Below are positions 27,433-36,994 of a stretch of DNA of 64,000 bases, one piece after another (position 1 is the stretch's first letter; each line of letters opens with the position of its first letter). Source of the stretch: an uncultured Prevotellaceae bacterium. GTDB lineage: Bacteria; Bacteroidota; Bacteroidia; Bacteroidales; Bacteroidaceae. The translations under genes were made by a program, and so were the position numbers. Below the pieces are notes generated by a model that ran no database searches, was not told where the DNA came from, and saw nothing but the letters and a program-made list of their open reading frames with translations. The stretch lies in NCBI GenBank assembly GCA_946188345.1, contig CAMHUI010000010.1:1-64000 (forward strand), written 5' to 3'.

Positions 27433-28590
27433 TCAAGCACCCAACATCTCAGCAGCTATCTGCCTTGCCTCCTTGTCAGTCTGGAAGTAGGTGTCGAGCG
27501 AAGGATTCTTGTCGAAGGTGGCGCGCTGCATGGTCCCGGCAATGACGTCGGCCATCCGGGGGAAGGTGCAGCGACCTTCGCGGAAAGCCAGGTTCACCAC
27601 CTCGTTGGCCGCATTGAGGATGCACGGCATGTTGCCGCCCTTCTGCATGGCCTCGTAGGCCAGCTGCAGGCAACGGAACTTCTGCATGTCGGGCTCGAAG
27701 AACTCCAGCGGCTTCTGGAAGAGATCGAGGCGCTGACCGTTCAGCGGCAGGCGCTCGGGGAACGAGAAGGCATACTGGATGGGCAGCCGCATGTCGGGCA
27801 CGCCAAGCTGCGCTTTCACCGAGCCGTCGCGGAACTGCACCGCCGAGTGGACGATGCTCTGCGGATGAATCAGCACCTGTATCTTCTCCACGGGCACGCC
27901 GAAGAGCCACTTGGCCTCGATGACCTCGAAGCCCTTGTTCATCAGTGTGGCCGAGTCGATGGTAATCTTGGCACCCATATCCCATGTGGGGTGGCGCAGG
28001 GCGTCTGCAGCAGTCACATGGCTGATTTGCTCGGCTGTCATCGTGCGGAACGGCCCGCCCGAACAGGTGAGCAGAATCTTCTCTATCTCGTTGGAGTCCT
28101 CGCCAACCAGGCTCTGGAAGATGGCAGAGTGCTCGCTGTCTACGGGCAGGATGGGAGCGTGGTATTCGTTGGCCAGCTGGCAGATGAGTTCGCCGGCCAC
28201 GACGAGCGTCTCCTTGTTGGCCAGACAGATTTTCTTGCGGGCCTTGATGGCACGGACCGTGGGGGCCAGGCCGCTGAAGCCTACCATAGAGGCCAAGACC
28301 ATGTCTATCGGGCCAGCCTCAACGATTTCCTCGAGGGCCTGAGCTCCAGCATAGACCTTCGTATCGGGCTGGTCGGCAAGCAGTGCCTTCAGAGCCTCGT
28401 AGTGGGCCTCGTTGGCAATGACCACGGCGGCAGGACGGAAGCGGTGGGCCTGTTCGGCCAGCTGCTCATAGCGATTGTTCGCCGTCAGGGCATAGACCTC
28501 ATAGCGGTCGGCATGCTGACTGATGACGTCGAGCGCCTGAGTACCTATCGACCCTGTGGAACCGAGGATGCAGATTTGGAGTTTGTTCAT
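27433..28590 (-). CDS. dxr: 1-deoxy-D-xylulose-5-phosphate reductoisomerase
   Basis: ICILGSTGSIGTQALDVI, LANKETLVVAG, PVDSEHSAIFQ. Confidence 0.97.
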   Translation of the reverse strand: MNKLQICILGSTGSIGTQALDVISQHADRYEVYALTANNRYEQLAEQAHRFRPAAVVIANEAHYEALKALLADQPDTKVYAGAQALEEIVEAGPIDMVLASMVGFSGLAPTVRAIKARKKICLANKETLVVAGELICQLANEYHAPILPVDSEHSAIFQSLVGEDSNEIEKILLTCSGGPFRTMTAEQISHVTAADALRHPTWDMGAKITIDSATLMNKGFEVIEAKWLFGVPVEKIQVLIHPQSIVHSAVQFRDGSVKAQLGVPDMRLPIQYAFSFPERLPLNGQRLDLFQKPLEFFEPDMQKFRCLQLAYEAMQKGGNMPCILNAANEVVNLAFREGRCTFPRMADVIAGTMQRATFDKNPSLDTYFQTDKEARQIAAEMLGA

Positions 28591-28591
28591 C

Positions 28592-29116
28592 TTATATACT
28601 TAAAAGCCCCTCGGGAATATGGAGGGTGATTGTTCGTTGATGGGTGTTCACGTCTTCGATGAGATCGTCGGAGGCAGGGATAAGGACGTCCTTGCCGTCG
28701 GGGGTGACGACCTCGAAAAGGGTGTTGATGGTAGAGTCGTCGACAGAGCTGATGGTGCCGACGGGTTGACCACTGGCACTGTCAACGACAGAGAAACCGA
28801 TGATTTGCGCCCATGAGAGTTCGCCTTCCTCTTCTTCCTCGGCCTTGGAGCGCTCGAAGAAGACATCGCAGTGGGTTAGCTGGCGGGCCTGTTCCTGCAT
28901 ATCAATGTCGCAGAACTTCACCAGCACGGTGGAGTCGTTTCGGAAACGGTATTCCTCCATGAAGAAGGGCACAAGGATGCCGTCAACCTCAAGGATGAGA
29001 TAGTCGCTGTCGAGCCGGTCGAAGATATCGTCATCGAAATGGAACGACACTTCACCCTTGATGCCGTGAGGCTTGCCAATGCGGCCTATCGGGAAGACGT
29101 CTTCTTTTCTAATCAT
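28592..29116 (-). CDS. rimM: Ribosome maturation factor RimM
   Basis: FPIGRIGKPHGIKGEVSF; PRC-barrel-like C-term. Confidence 0.94.
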   Translation of the reverse strand: MIRKEDVFPIGRIGKPHGIKGEVSFHFDDDIFDRLDSDYLILEVDGILVPFFMEEYRFRNDSTVLVKFCDIDMQEQARQLTHCDVFFERSKAEEEEEGELSWAQIIGFSVVDSASGQPVGTISSVDDSTINTLFEVVTPDGKDVLIPASDDLIEDVNTHQRTITLHIPEGLLSI

Positions 29117-29159
29117 TTCTTATAGTGACTATAGTTTCTATAGTATCTATATGGGGTTG

Positions 29160-30470
29160 CTACGACTGTATTCTTTCTATCTTTGCACCGAGGGCATTGA
29201 GACGGTTTTCTATGTTCTCATAGCCACGGTCTATCTGTGCGATGTTGGCAATGCGGCTGGTACCATTGGCCGAGAGGGCTGCTATGAGCAGAGCTATGCC
29301 GGCGCGGATGTCGGGACTCGACATACGGCCTGCTCTCAGCGTCAGCTTGCGGTCGTGGCCGATGACAACGGCACGATGGGGGTCGCAGAGGATAATCTGG
29401 GCACCCATGTCGATGAGCTTGTCGACAAAGAACAGGCGGCTCTCGAACATCTTCTGATGAATGAGCACGGAGCCTTCGGCCTGAGTGGCCACGACGAGCA
29501 GCACGGAAAGAAGGTCGGGGGTAAGGCCGGGCCATGGGGCGTCGGCCAAAGTCATGATGGTGCCGTCGATGAACGACTCGATGCGATAGTGCTCCTGCCG
29601 GGGGATGAAGAGGTCGTCGCCGTCGACTTCTATAGTGATGCCCATCCTACGGAACGTATCGGGAATGATGCCGAGGTTGCGCAGCGAGACATCCTTGATG
29701 CATACGCCATTGCCCACCATGGCAGCCAGGCCAATGAAGGAGCCCACCTCAATCATGTCGGGCAGCAGGCGATGGTCGGTACCATGAAGCTCGCTGACGC
29801 CATGGATGGTGAGCAGGTTGGAGCCGATGCCTTCAATCTGAGCCCCCATGCGGCAGAGCATGCGACAGAGCTGCTGAACATAGGGTTCGCAGGCAGCATT
29901 GTAGATTATCGTGGTCCCTTCGGCCATACAGGCGGCCATGATGATGTTGGCCGTGCCTGTGACAGAGGCTTCGTCGAGCAGCATATAGCAGCCTCTCAGC
30001 CGTTCGGCCTTGATTTCATAGACGTTGCGGTGTTCTATCTTGGCAAAGGATGCGCCCAGATGTTTGAAGCCGAGGAAATGGGTGTCGAGCCTGCGACGGC
30101 CGATCTTATCGCCGCCGGGCTGCGCAACCACTGCCCTGCCGAAGCGACCCAGGAGGGCGCCAATCATCAGCACCGACCCACGCAGCGAAGAACACTTCTC
30201 CACGAAAGCATCGCTGCCCAAGTATTCCAGGTTCAAGGCATCGGCCTGATAGGTAAACTCTCCCTTAGCCTGCCGGACGACCTTCACTCCGATGTCCTGC
30301 ATCAGCAGATTGAGGTTGCGCACGTCCAGGATGTCGGGAACATTGCTGATATGCACTTCCTCGCTCGTCAGCAGCGTGGCACAGATAACCTGCAGGGCCT
30401 CGTTCTTGGCTCCCTGCGGTATGATGGTCCCACTCAACGGGCGACCGCCTTCTATGACAAACGACTCCAT
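29160..30470 (-). CDS. murA: UDP-N-acetylglucosamine 1-carboxyvinyltransferase
   Basis: IEGGRPLSGTIIPQGAKNEALQVI; DIRAGIALLIAAL. Confidence 0.94.
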   Translation of the reverse strand: MESFVIEGGRPLSGTIIPQGAKNEALQVICATLLTSEEVHISNVPDILDVRNLNLLMQDIGVKVVRQAKGEFTYQADALNLEYLGSDAFVEKCSSLRGSVLMIGALLGRFGRAVVAQPGGDKIGRRRLDTHFLGFKHLGASFAKIEHRNVYEIKAERLRGCYMLLDEASVTGTANIIMAACMAEGTTIIYNAACEPYVQQLCRMLCRMGAQIEGIGSNLLTIHGVSELHGTDHRLLPDMIEVGSFIGLAAMVGNGVCIKDVSLRNLGIIPDTFRRMGITIEVDGDDLFIPRQEHYRIESFIDGTIMTLADAPWPGLTPDLLSVLLVVATQAEGSVLIHQKMFESRLFFVDKLIDMGAQIILCDPHRAVVIGHDRKLTLRAGRMSSPDIRAGIALLIAALSANGTSRIANIAQIDRGYENIENRLNALGAKIERIQS

Positions 30471-30485
30471 AGGCCTTCCGATTTC

Positions 30486-31082
30486 TTATTTCTTCTTTCG
30501 TTTCTTATCAGTATCGCTGACGATGTCTACTTTCTCGAATCGGAACGTGTCGACGTCGAGTTGCACCTTGCCGTCGGTATATCGAGCCAGGTCAGAGGCT
30601 ACCTTCTCGTCGGCTGCAGAGCCATGGCCCCACTGTACGAGGCTACGCTTCATCTGGTTGGCCGCATAGGCTGTCAGGATGTCTCGCTCTTTTCCCTCCG
30701 GCATCGTCTTCAGCTTCTCCAACAGCTCGAAGATGAGGCTGCCGTAGTGGCGCACGGGGATGTCCTGCATCGGATAAGCCAGTGGCTCTGGCTTGGTGGT
30801 GATATGCACGGCCTTGCTGACATCGTAGGGCCAGTCGATGTCCAGCCGGAAGCCAGACATCAGTGCCAGGTGGTCCCAGTATTTCTGTTCTGCGTTTTCT
30901 GTTCCCTGAGGCTGGGGCGACATACGTTTCATCACGCTCACGATAGTCTGGGCGGCCTGTTGGCGCTCTTCCCGCGTAGGCAGTCCGATTGCCATGTCGA
31001 CCATGTTCTGTATCTCACGGCCGTATTCCGGCATCATGAGCTTCTCGCGCTGGGTGTTGTAGTCCAATCCTTCTATTTTCAT
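30486..31082 (-). CDS. DUF4290-like protein
   Basis: LDYNTQREKLMMPEYGREIQNMVDMAI; conserved neighbour of murA in Bacteroidetes. Confidence 0.8.
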   Translation of the reverse strand: MKIEGLDYNTQREKLMMPEYGREIQNMVDMAIGLPTREERQQAAQTIVSVMKRMSPQPQGTENAEQKYWDHLALMSGFRLDIDWPYDVSKAVHITTKPEPLAYPMQDIPVRHYGSLIFELLEKLKTMPEGKERDILTAYAANQMKRSLVQWGHGSAADEKVASDLARYTDGKVQLDVDTFRFEKVDIVSDTDKKRKKK

Positions 31083-31107
31083 AACTTGAGATTTTACATG
31101 TGATTTT

Positions 31108-31797
31108 TTAGAGCAGCTTCTTGGGCAGCTTGGCCACGAAGTCTTTCAGATAGTAGGGGACGAAGTAGGCTACGTCCTCATACTTCTCGTCGAAGCAACG
31201 TCGCTCGGCCAGTGGGAACATCCAACGGGCCAGAGGCTCGATGCCTTCTATGAGATGGGCATTGTGATGGCTGATGGCTTCCATGCACTTGGCGGCACCG
31301 TTGCCAAAGAAGTATACGGGATGCTCGTCGAGATAAGCCTTATAGGTTTCTGCGTCGACCACATCAGCCTGCACCTCGCGCACGGGTTTCAGCGAGCGGT
31401 CATACAGTGCTGCATAGACCTCCATCCTACGGGCATCTATCATCGGGCACAGCAGGGCGTCGTCTTCCATACCTTCCCGCAGGAGCACCGGCACACAGAG
31501 CAGTTCGAGCGTGGGTACGCTGACGAGCCTCAGGTCGCGGGCATAGCAGACGCCCTTGGCCATCGACGTGCCGATGCGCAGACCGGTATAGGAGCCTGGG
31601 CCCTGACTCACGGCTACGGCATCGAGCGTCATCAGTCGCATGTCGACAAACGACAGCGCTTCGTCGACGAAGACACCCAGCTGCACGGCATGGTTCGGAC
31701 CGCTATGGTCTTCACGTTCGAACACGCAGACTCCGTCCTGACTGACGGCCACGGAGCACACATCGGTACTCGTTTCTATATGCAATATGCAAGCCAT
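31108..31797 (-). CDS. tsaB: tRNA threonylcarbamoyladenosine biosynthesis protein TsaB
   Basis: ILHIETSTDVCSVAVSQDG, VAVSQGPGSYTGLRIGTSMAKG. Confidence 0.93.
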   Translation of the reverse strand: MACILHIETSTDVCSVAVSQDGVCVFEREDHSGPNHAVQLGVFVDEALSFVDMRLMTLDAVAVSQGPGSYTGLRIGTSMAKGVCYARDLRLVSVPTLELLCVPVLLREGMEDDALLCPMIDARRMEVYAALYDRSLKPVREVQADVVDAETYKAYLDEHPVYFFGNGAAKCMEAISHHNAHLIEGIEPLARWMFPLAERRCFDEKYEDVAYFVPYYLKDFVAKLPKKLL

Positions 31798-31865
31798 TTT
31801 ATTCTTTTCTACCAAATTATTTTGCAAAATTACTGATTTTTGAGCGTTTTCTCCTCAAAAAAGCG

Positions 31866-31873
31866 TACTTTTG
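31866..31873 (+). promoter_or_regulatory. Putative -7 box for yicC; divergent CAAAATTA at 31825-31832 may serve tsaB
   Basis: TACTTTTG matches TAnnTTTG; start codon ~27 nt downstream. Confidence 0.45.
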
Positions 31874-31899
31874 CAAAAAATTAACGATAAAAAGAAGAT

Positions 31900-32778
31900 A
31901 TGATACTTTCAATGACAGGTTACGGCAAGTCCGTAGCCACTTTTGGACAGAAAACCATTCATGTCGAGGTGAAAGCCCTCAACAGCAAGACGCTTGACCT
32001 CTCAACCCGCATTGCTCCTGCCTATCGCGAAAAGGAGATGGAGCTGCGGCAGACCATTGCTGCTGTAGTGGAACGGGGCAAGGTGGAGTTCTCCATTTGG
32101 ATAGAGAAAGACGCTGCTTCCGACGCCGCGACCATCAATACGCCCCTTGTCGAGAGCTACTATCAGCAGATTAAGACCCTCGCCGAGACCCGGGGCATCC
32201 CCGAGCCGGCCGACTGGATGACGACGCTGCTGCGGCTGCCCGACGTCATGGTGAAGGCCGAGGCCGAGCAGCTTGACGTCGCCGAATGGGCCGTGGCGCA
32301 GAAGGCCGTCGACGAAGCCCTGGCCAACCTCACGGAATTCCGCCGTCAGGAAGGCGCGGCCCTGCAGGCTAAGTTCGCCGAGAAAGTGGACAACATCGAG
32401 ACCCTGCTCCACAGCATCGAGCCCTACGAGAAGGAGCGCGTGGCAAAGATACGCCAGCGCATCACCGATGCTCTCGCACAGATACCCGAGGCCAGCTACG
32501 ACGAGAACCGGCTCGAGCAGGAGCTCATCTACTACATCGAGAAACTCGACATCAGCGAGGAGAAACAACGCCTCACCAACCACCTGCGCTACTTCCGCGA
32601 GACCATGCAGGAAGATGGGCACGGCGTGGGAAAGAAACTTGGTTTCATCGCACAGGAGATGGGTCGCGAGATCAACACCACAGGCTCGAAGAGCAACCAT
32701 GCAGAGATGCAGAACATCGTCGTCCGCATGAAAGACGAACTCGAACAGATCAAGGAGCAGGTGCTCAACGCGCTGTAG
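31900..32778 (+). CDS. YicC family protein
   Basis: MILSMTGYGKSVATFGQKTIHVEVKALNSKTLDLSTR; C-term GKKLGFIAQEMGREINTTGSKSNHAEMQNIVVRMKDELEQIKEQVLN. Confidence 0.95.
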   Translation: MILSMTGYGKSVATFGQKTIHVEVKALNSKTLDLSTRIAPAYREKEMELRQTIAAVVERGKVEFSIWIEKDAASDAATINTPLVESYYQQIKTLAETRGIPEPADWMTTLLRLPDVMVKAEAEQLDVAEWAVAQKAVDEALANLTEFRRQEGAALQAKFAEKVDNIETLLHSIEPYEKERVAKIRQRITDALAQIPEASYDENRLEQELIYYIEKLDISEEKQRLTNHLRYFRETMQEDGHGVGKKLGFIAQEMGREINTTGSKSNHAEMQNIVVRMKDELEQIKEQVLNAL

Positions 32779-32827
32779 GACTTTCTTTTTACTACCATAG
32801 TATTTCTTTTAAAACAAACAGAAGTTT

Positions 32828-33403
32828 ATGTGTAAGGGCAATTTGATTATCGTCAGTGCGCCGAGCGGCTCTGGCAAGTCAACCATCGTAAACTGGCTGA
32901 TGCAGGAGCATCCCGAGCTCAGGCTGGCCTTCTCCATCTCGTGCACGAGCCGACAGCCGCGCGGAACAGAGCAGAACGGCGTGGAATACTTCTTCATCTC
33001 CCCCGAAGAATTCCGCCAGCGCATCGAACGCGACGAGTTCCTCGAATACGAAGAAGTCTACGAGAACCGCTTCTACGGCACCCTGAAGGAGCAGGTGGAA
33101 CGCCAGCTTGCCAACGGTCAGAACGTCGTCTTCGATGTCGACGTGAAGGGTGGCGTGAACATCAAGAAATACTATGGCGACCGTGCCCTGAGCATCTTCA
33201 TCCAGCCACCCTCCGTAGAGGAACTGCGCCGACGGCTCGAAGGCCGACAGACCGACTCGCCCGAGGCCATCAACGAACGCGTGGCCAAGGCGGAATACGA
33301 ACTCACCTTCGCCCCGCTCTTCGACCGCATCCTTGTCAACGACGACCTCGACGTGGCCAAGCAAGAGGCCCTCGACATGGTCAGCAACTTCCTCAACAGA
33401 TGA
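32828..33403 (+). CDS. gmk: Guanylate kinase
   Basis: LIIVSAPSGSGKSTIV, SISCTSRQPRGTEQNGVEYFF. Confidence 0.96.
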   Translation: MCKGNLIIVSAPSGSGKSTIVNWLMQEHPELRLAFSISCTSRQPRGTEQNGVEYFFISPEEFRQRIERDEFLEYEEVYENRFYGTLKEQVERQLANGQNVVFDVDVKGGVNIKKYYGDRALSIFIQPPSVEELRRRLEGRQTDSPEAINERVAKAEYELTFAPLFDRILVNDDLDVAKQEALDMVSNFLNR

Positions 33404-34011
33404 ACATCGGTATCTTCGGCGGTTCCTTCAACCCCATCCACAACGGCCACATCGCCCTGGCCCGCCAGATGCGCAAGGCCATAGCCCTCGACGAGATATG
33501 GCTGATGGTGACACCCCTGAACCCCTTCAAGGCCAAGGAGACTAACCTGCTGCGCGACGACCTGAGGCTGTCGCTGGCTCGCGAGGCCCTGAAGAACGAA
33601 CCACATCTGCAGGCACGCAACGACGAGTTCCAGCTGCTCAAACCCTCCTACACCTGGCAGACCCTCCAGCACCTCAGCAAGACCTATCCCCAGCACAGCT
33701 TCACCCTCATCATCGGCGCCGACAACTGGCTCGCCTTCGACCGCTGGCGCAACTGGCAGGACATCCTGGCCAACTACCCCATTGCCATCTATCCGCGCGA
33801 AGGATGCCCCATCGATGCAGCCACACTGCCCAGGAATGTCACGCTGGTCGACATGCCCCTCTACCCCATCAGCTCCACCCAGATACGCGAACGCATCAGC
33901 CGGCGCGAGTCGCTGCTGGGCCTGGTACCACGCTGCATCATCAGCCGCGTAAGAAAGGAATACAGAGCATTCGAGAAAAAGAAGAAAAACGAAAACAAAA
34001 ACGAAGCGTAA
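33400..34011 (+). CDS. nadD: Nicotinate-nucleotide adenylyltransferase
   Basis: MNIGIFGGSFNPIHNGHIALARQ; start overlaps the gmk stop (ATGA). Confidence 0.94.
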   Translation: MNIGIFGGSFNPIHNGHIALARQMRKAIALDEIWLMVTPLNPFKAKETNLLRDDLRLSLAREALKNEPHLQARNDEFQLLKPSYTWQTLQHLSKTYPQHSFTLIIGADNWLAFDRWRNWQDILANYPIAIYPREGCPIDAATLPRNVTLVDMPLYPISSTQIRERISRRESLLGLVPRCIISRVRKEYRAFEKKKKNENKNEA

Positions 34012-34089
34012 AGGGGGCAAAGATTATTCTAATTAGTTTTTATTTGTTTCTTGCCTTCATCAGGGCAGACCATCCTTTTGAATATTCTT

Positions 34090-34497
34090 TACAAAAGTGC
34101 CCGAAATCCGCTCTGAGAAGGCCCACTTTCTGAAATTATTTTCCCTTGGTCGCAAATAACGCAGCCATGAGCCATCACACGCAACCCGTTGACAGTGAGA
34201 CAGATAGCGTTTTCGGCCTTGATAACCACCGACAAACCGACCAACTTGTCCGACCTTTCGGACAGCGAAAAGCTACCTTTCGTTCAGACTTTAGGTACAA
34301 AAGTCATGACGATAACTAAGAAATCGTGATGCGATTTCTAAGAAATCATCGGGCGAATCGGTACAAAAGTCCTGACGATTTGTACCAAAAGTCTTTCGAA
34401 CACCTTAGGAAGCGTCAAAAAGTTGGTCCCGGAAGCCGGAATCTTTTTCTAGAACACCCGAAAATCCTGACAGAAATTTTCGGTAAAAAATCTTGAC
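34090..34497. repeat. Interspersed non-coding repeat, copy 2 (~408 bp)
   Basis: Direct-orientation match to 8379-8787. Confidence 0.85.
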
Positions 34498-34604
34498 GAA
34501 ACGTTGTGGTTTTCAGACCGCCATCACGGGCGGGTGAATGGCGGGTAATCATAAAAAAAACATAAACTGCGGGACGTTTTCTTTGTTATTCGGATTGTAA
34601 GTCG

Positions 34605-34612
34605 TATCTTTG
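34605..34612 (+). promoter_or_regulatory. Putative -7 box for the glycan cassette
   Basis: TATCTTTG 9 nt upstream of ATG 34622, implying a very short leader. Confidence 0.55.
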
Positions 34613-34621
34613 CAAGGAATT

Positions 34622-36073
34622 ATGGAGACTCTGAAGGAGAAGACGGCCCGCGGCCTGTTCTGGGGCGGGATGAACAATCTGGTGATGCAAGTCATCGGCG
34701 TAGTCTTCGGCATCATTCTGGCCCGCCGGCTCGACGATGCCGACTACGGCATGATGGCGGCCATCGTGGTGTTCACCGCCATCGCCACCGAGCTGAAGGA
34801 CAGCGGCTTCAAGACCGCTCTGGCCAACGAAAGCAACCCCGGAGACCGCGACTACAACGCCGTCTTCTGGTTCAACCTGCTCGTGGGCCTCGGACTCTAT
34901 GCCATCCTGTTCCTCGCGGCCCCGCTGCTCAGGCTCTACTACAGCAATGCCGCCGTGGTTCCCCTCGCTCGCTATGCCTTCCTCGCCGTCGTCATCACGG
35001 CGTTCAGCACCTCGCAGAGCGCCTGGCTCTTCAAGAACCTGCGCACCAAGCAGATAGCCAAGGCGGGCATGACGGCCACGCTGATGTCCAGCCTCACGGG
35101 CGTTGCCATGGCCTTTGCAGGTTGCCGCTACTGGGCCCTGGCCACGCAGTCGCTGGTGTTCGTTCTGGTGAACACCATCCTGCTATGGCATTTCTCGCCA
35201 TGGCGCCCGACGATGCAGTGGGACTTCAGCCCCATACGCCACCTCTTCGGGTTCTCATGGAAAGTGATGGTCACGACCATTGCCACCCAGCTGAACAACA
35301 ACCTCATCAACGTGCTCACCTTCCGCCACTTCGGCAAGATTCGGGCCGGACACTACTTCCAGGCCTACCAATGGGACTCTAAAGCCTTCTCGCTGGTTCA
35401 GGGCATGGTATCGCAGGTGGCCCAGCCCGTGCTCGTAGACCTCAGGAGCGACGCCGACCGGCAGCTGCAGGCCCTGCGCAAACTCATGCGCTTCACGTCG
35501 TTCGTGGCCTTCCCCCTGCTGTTGGGACTGGCGCTGGTGGCCCACGAGTTCATCGTCCTGGCCATCGGCGAGAAGTGGCTGCCCAGCGTGGAACTCCTGC
35601 AGCTGCTCTGCCTGAGCGGTTGCGTCATGCCCCTGTGCACCCTGCTCTCCAACATGGTGCTCTCGAAGGGCCGGAGCGACCTCTACATGTATGCCACACT
35701 CGGCCTCTGCGCCCTGCAGATAGTAGTGCTCTCGACACTCTGGCCCCAGGGACTGCCGACAATGGTGACGGCCTATGCCGCCCTGAACATCGGCTGGCTC
35801 TTCGTATGGTATGGTCTGGTGCATCGGCTGACGGGCTATCGCCTGATGAGTTTCCTGAAGGACACGCTGCCGTTTGCCCTGACCGCCGCCGGCGTGATGG
35901 GGGCCACATGGCTGCTCACACGTACCATCACTCAGCCCTGGCTGCTGCTACCCCTGCGCATCGTCGTGGCTGCCATGCTCTACTATGCCGTGCTGCGGAT
36001 GGCCGGAGCAAGGATTCTGAGCGAGTGCATGGCATTCATCCTGAGAAAGAAAGGAAAGGAGGCTGCCGGATGA
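34622..36073 (+). CDS. Wzx-like oligosaccharide flippase (MOP superfamily)
   Basis: GLFWGGMNNLVMQVIGVVFGIILARRLDDADYGMMA; many TM segments. Confidence 0.92.
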   Translation: METLKEKTARGLFWGGMNNLVMQVIGVVFGIILARRLDDADYGMMAAIVVFTAIATELKDSGFKTALANESNPGDRDYNAVFWFNLLVGLGLYAILFLAAPLLRLYYSNAAVVPLARYAFLAVVITAFSTSQSAWLFKNLRTKQIAKAGMTATLMSSLTGVAMAFAGCRYWALATQSLVFVLVNTILLWHFSPWRPTMQWDFSPIRHLFGFSWKVMVTTIATQLNNNLINVLTFRHFGKIRAGHYFQAYQWDSKAFSLVQGMVSQVAQPVLVDLRSDADRQLQALRKLMRFTSFVAFPLLLGLALVAHEFIVLAIGEKWLPSVELLQLLCLSGCVMPLCTLLSNMVLSKGRSDLYMYATLGLCALQIVVLSTLWPQGLPTMVTAYAALNIGWLFVWYGLVHRLTGYRLMSFLKDTLPFALTAAGVMGATWLLTRTITQPWLLLPLRIVVAAMLYYAVLRMAGARILSECMAFILRKKGKEAAG

Positions 36074-36978
36074 CACTGGCCTTCCTGCTCTCACCCTATA
36101 CCGATGCGCCCCACGTGAGGCGACTCATCGAAGCCCTGCCCGAGGGCTCCCACTTCTTCGTCCACGTAGACAGAAAGTGCGACATGCAGCCTTTCCGCGA
36201 GGCACTGGCAGGCTTGCCGAGGGTCCATCTGCTCGAACAGCGCGTGGAGGTGACCTGGGGCTCGCTGCGGCAGGTGGAATATCAGATGGCCCTCATACGC
36301 GCAGCCCTCGCCGAGGGCACGCCCTTCGACTACCTCGTCACCATGAGCGGGCAGGACTATCCCGTATGGAGCAACCGACGTATCACCGACTACTTCACCC
36401 GGCTGGACGGCCGGATTCCGCTGCAAGGCATCTGCATGGAGGGTCAAGGAGAGAGCGCCCGACTCTACCGCCAGTACTGGCCGCTGAACAACTACGCCTG
36501 GGCGAGGGGGTCGATGGCCAGCCGGTTGCGCGTGGCACTGCGCAAGACCCTCAAGGCCCTGCACCTCAGCAAGCCCCTGACATTCACATCCAACGGCCAG
36601 CAATACCGCCTCTACAAAGGCTCCGACTGGCATGCGCTGACACCCCAGCTCGCCGCCTACGTCCTGAAGAAATGGGAAGAGGAGCCGGCCTTCCGCCGAT
36701 ACTTCAGAAACAGCTTCACCCCCTCAGAGACCTTCATCCACACCGTGGCCTTCCAGTCGCCCTTCGCCGACCGATGCCAGCTGGCCACAGGAGCATACGA
36801 AAGCCTCGCCCGACTGACACCCCTGACCTACATCGACTATCACTCTGACATCAAGATACTCACCACTGACGACCTGCCACTGATTCACCAGTCAGGAAAA
36901 ATGTTCTGCCGGAAGACCGTCAGCGGCACCAGCGACAGCCTCATGGACGAACTCGACCGGCTGCGCAACGAAGAATAA
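36070..36978 (+). CDS. Core-2/I-branching-type beta-1,6-N-acetylglucosaminyltransferase-like glycosyltransferase
   Basis: FLLSPYTDAPHVRRLIEALPEGSHFFVHVDRKCD, YLVTMSGQDYPVWSN, GSDWHALT; ATGA overlap with the flippase stop. Confidence 0.88.
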   Translation: MTLAFLLSPYTDAPHVRRLIEALPEGSHFFVHVDRKCDMQPFREALAGLPRVHLLEQRVEVTWGSLRQVEYQMALIRAALAEGTPFDYLVTMSGQDYPVWSNRRITDYFTRLDGRIPLQGICMEGQGESARLYRQYWPLNNYAWARGSMASRLRVALRKTLKALHLSKPLTFTSNGQQYRLYKGSDWHALTPQLAAYVLKKWEEEPAFRRYFRNSFTPSETFIHTVAFQSPFADRCQLATGAYESLARLTPLTYIDYHSDIKILTTDDLPLIHQSGKMFCRKTVSGTSDSLMDELDRLRNEE

Positions 36979-36994
36979 TAAAAGCAACTGATAT

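Noticed and set aside
29073-31103. 676-aa plus-strand ORF antisense to murA and DUF4290
   Set aside because: Composition shadow of GC-rich coding DNA; the minus-strand frames are clear conserved genes.
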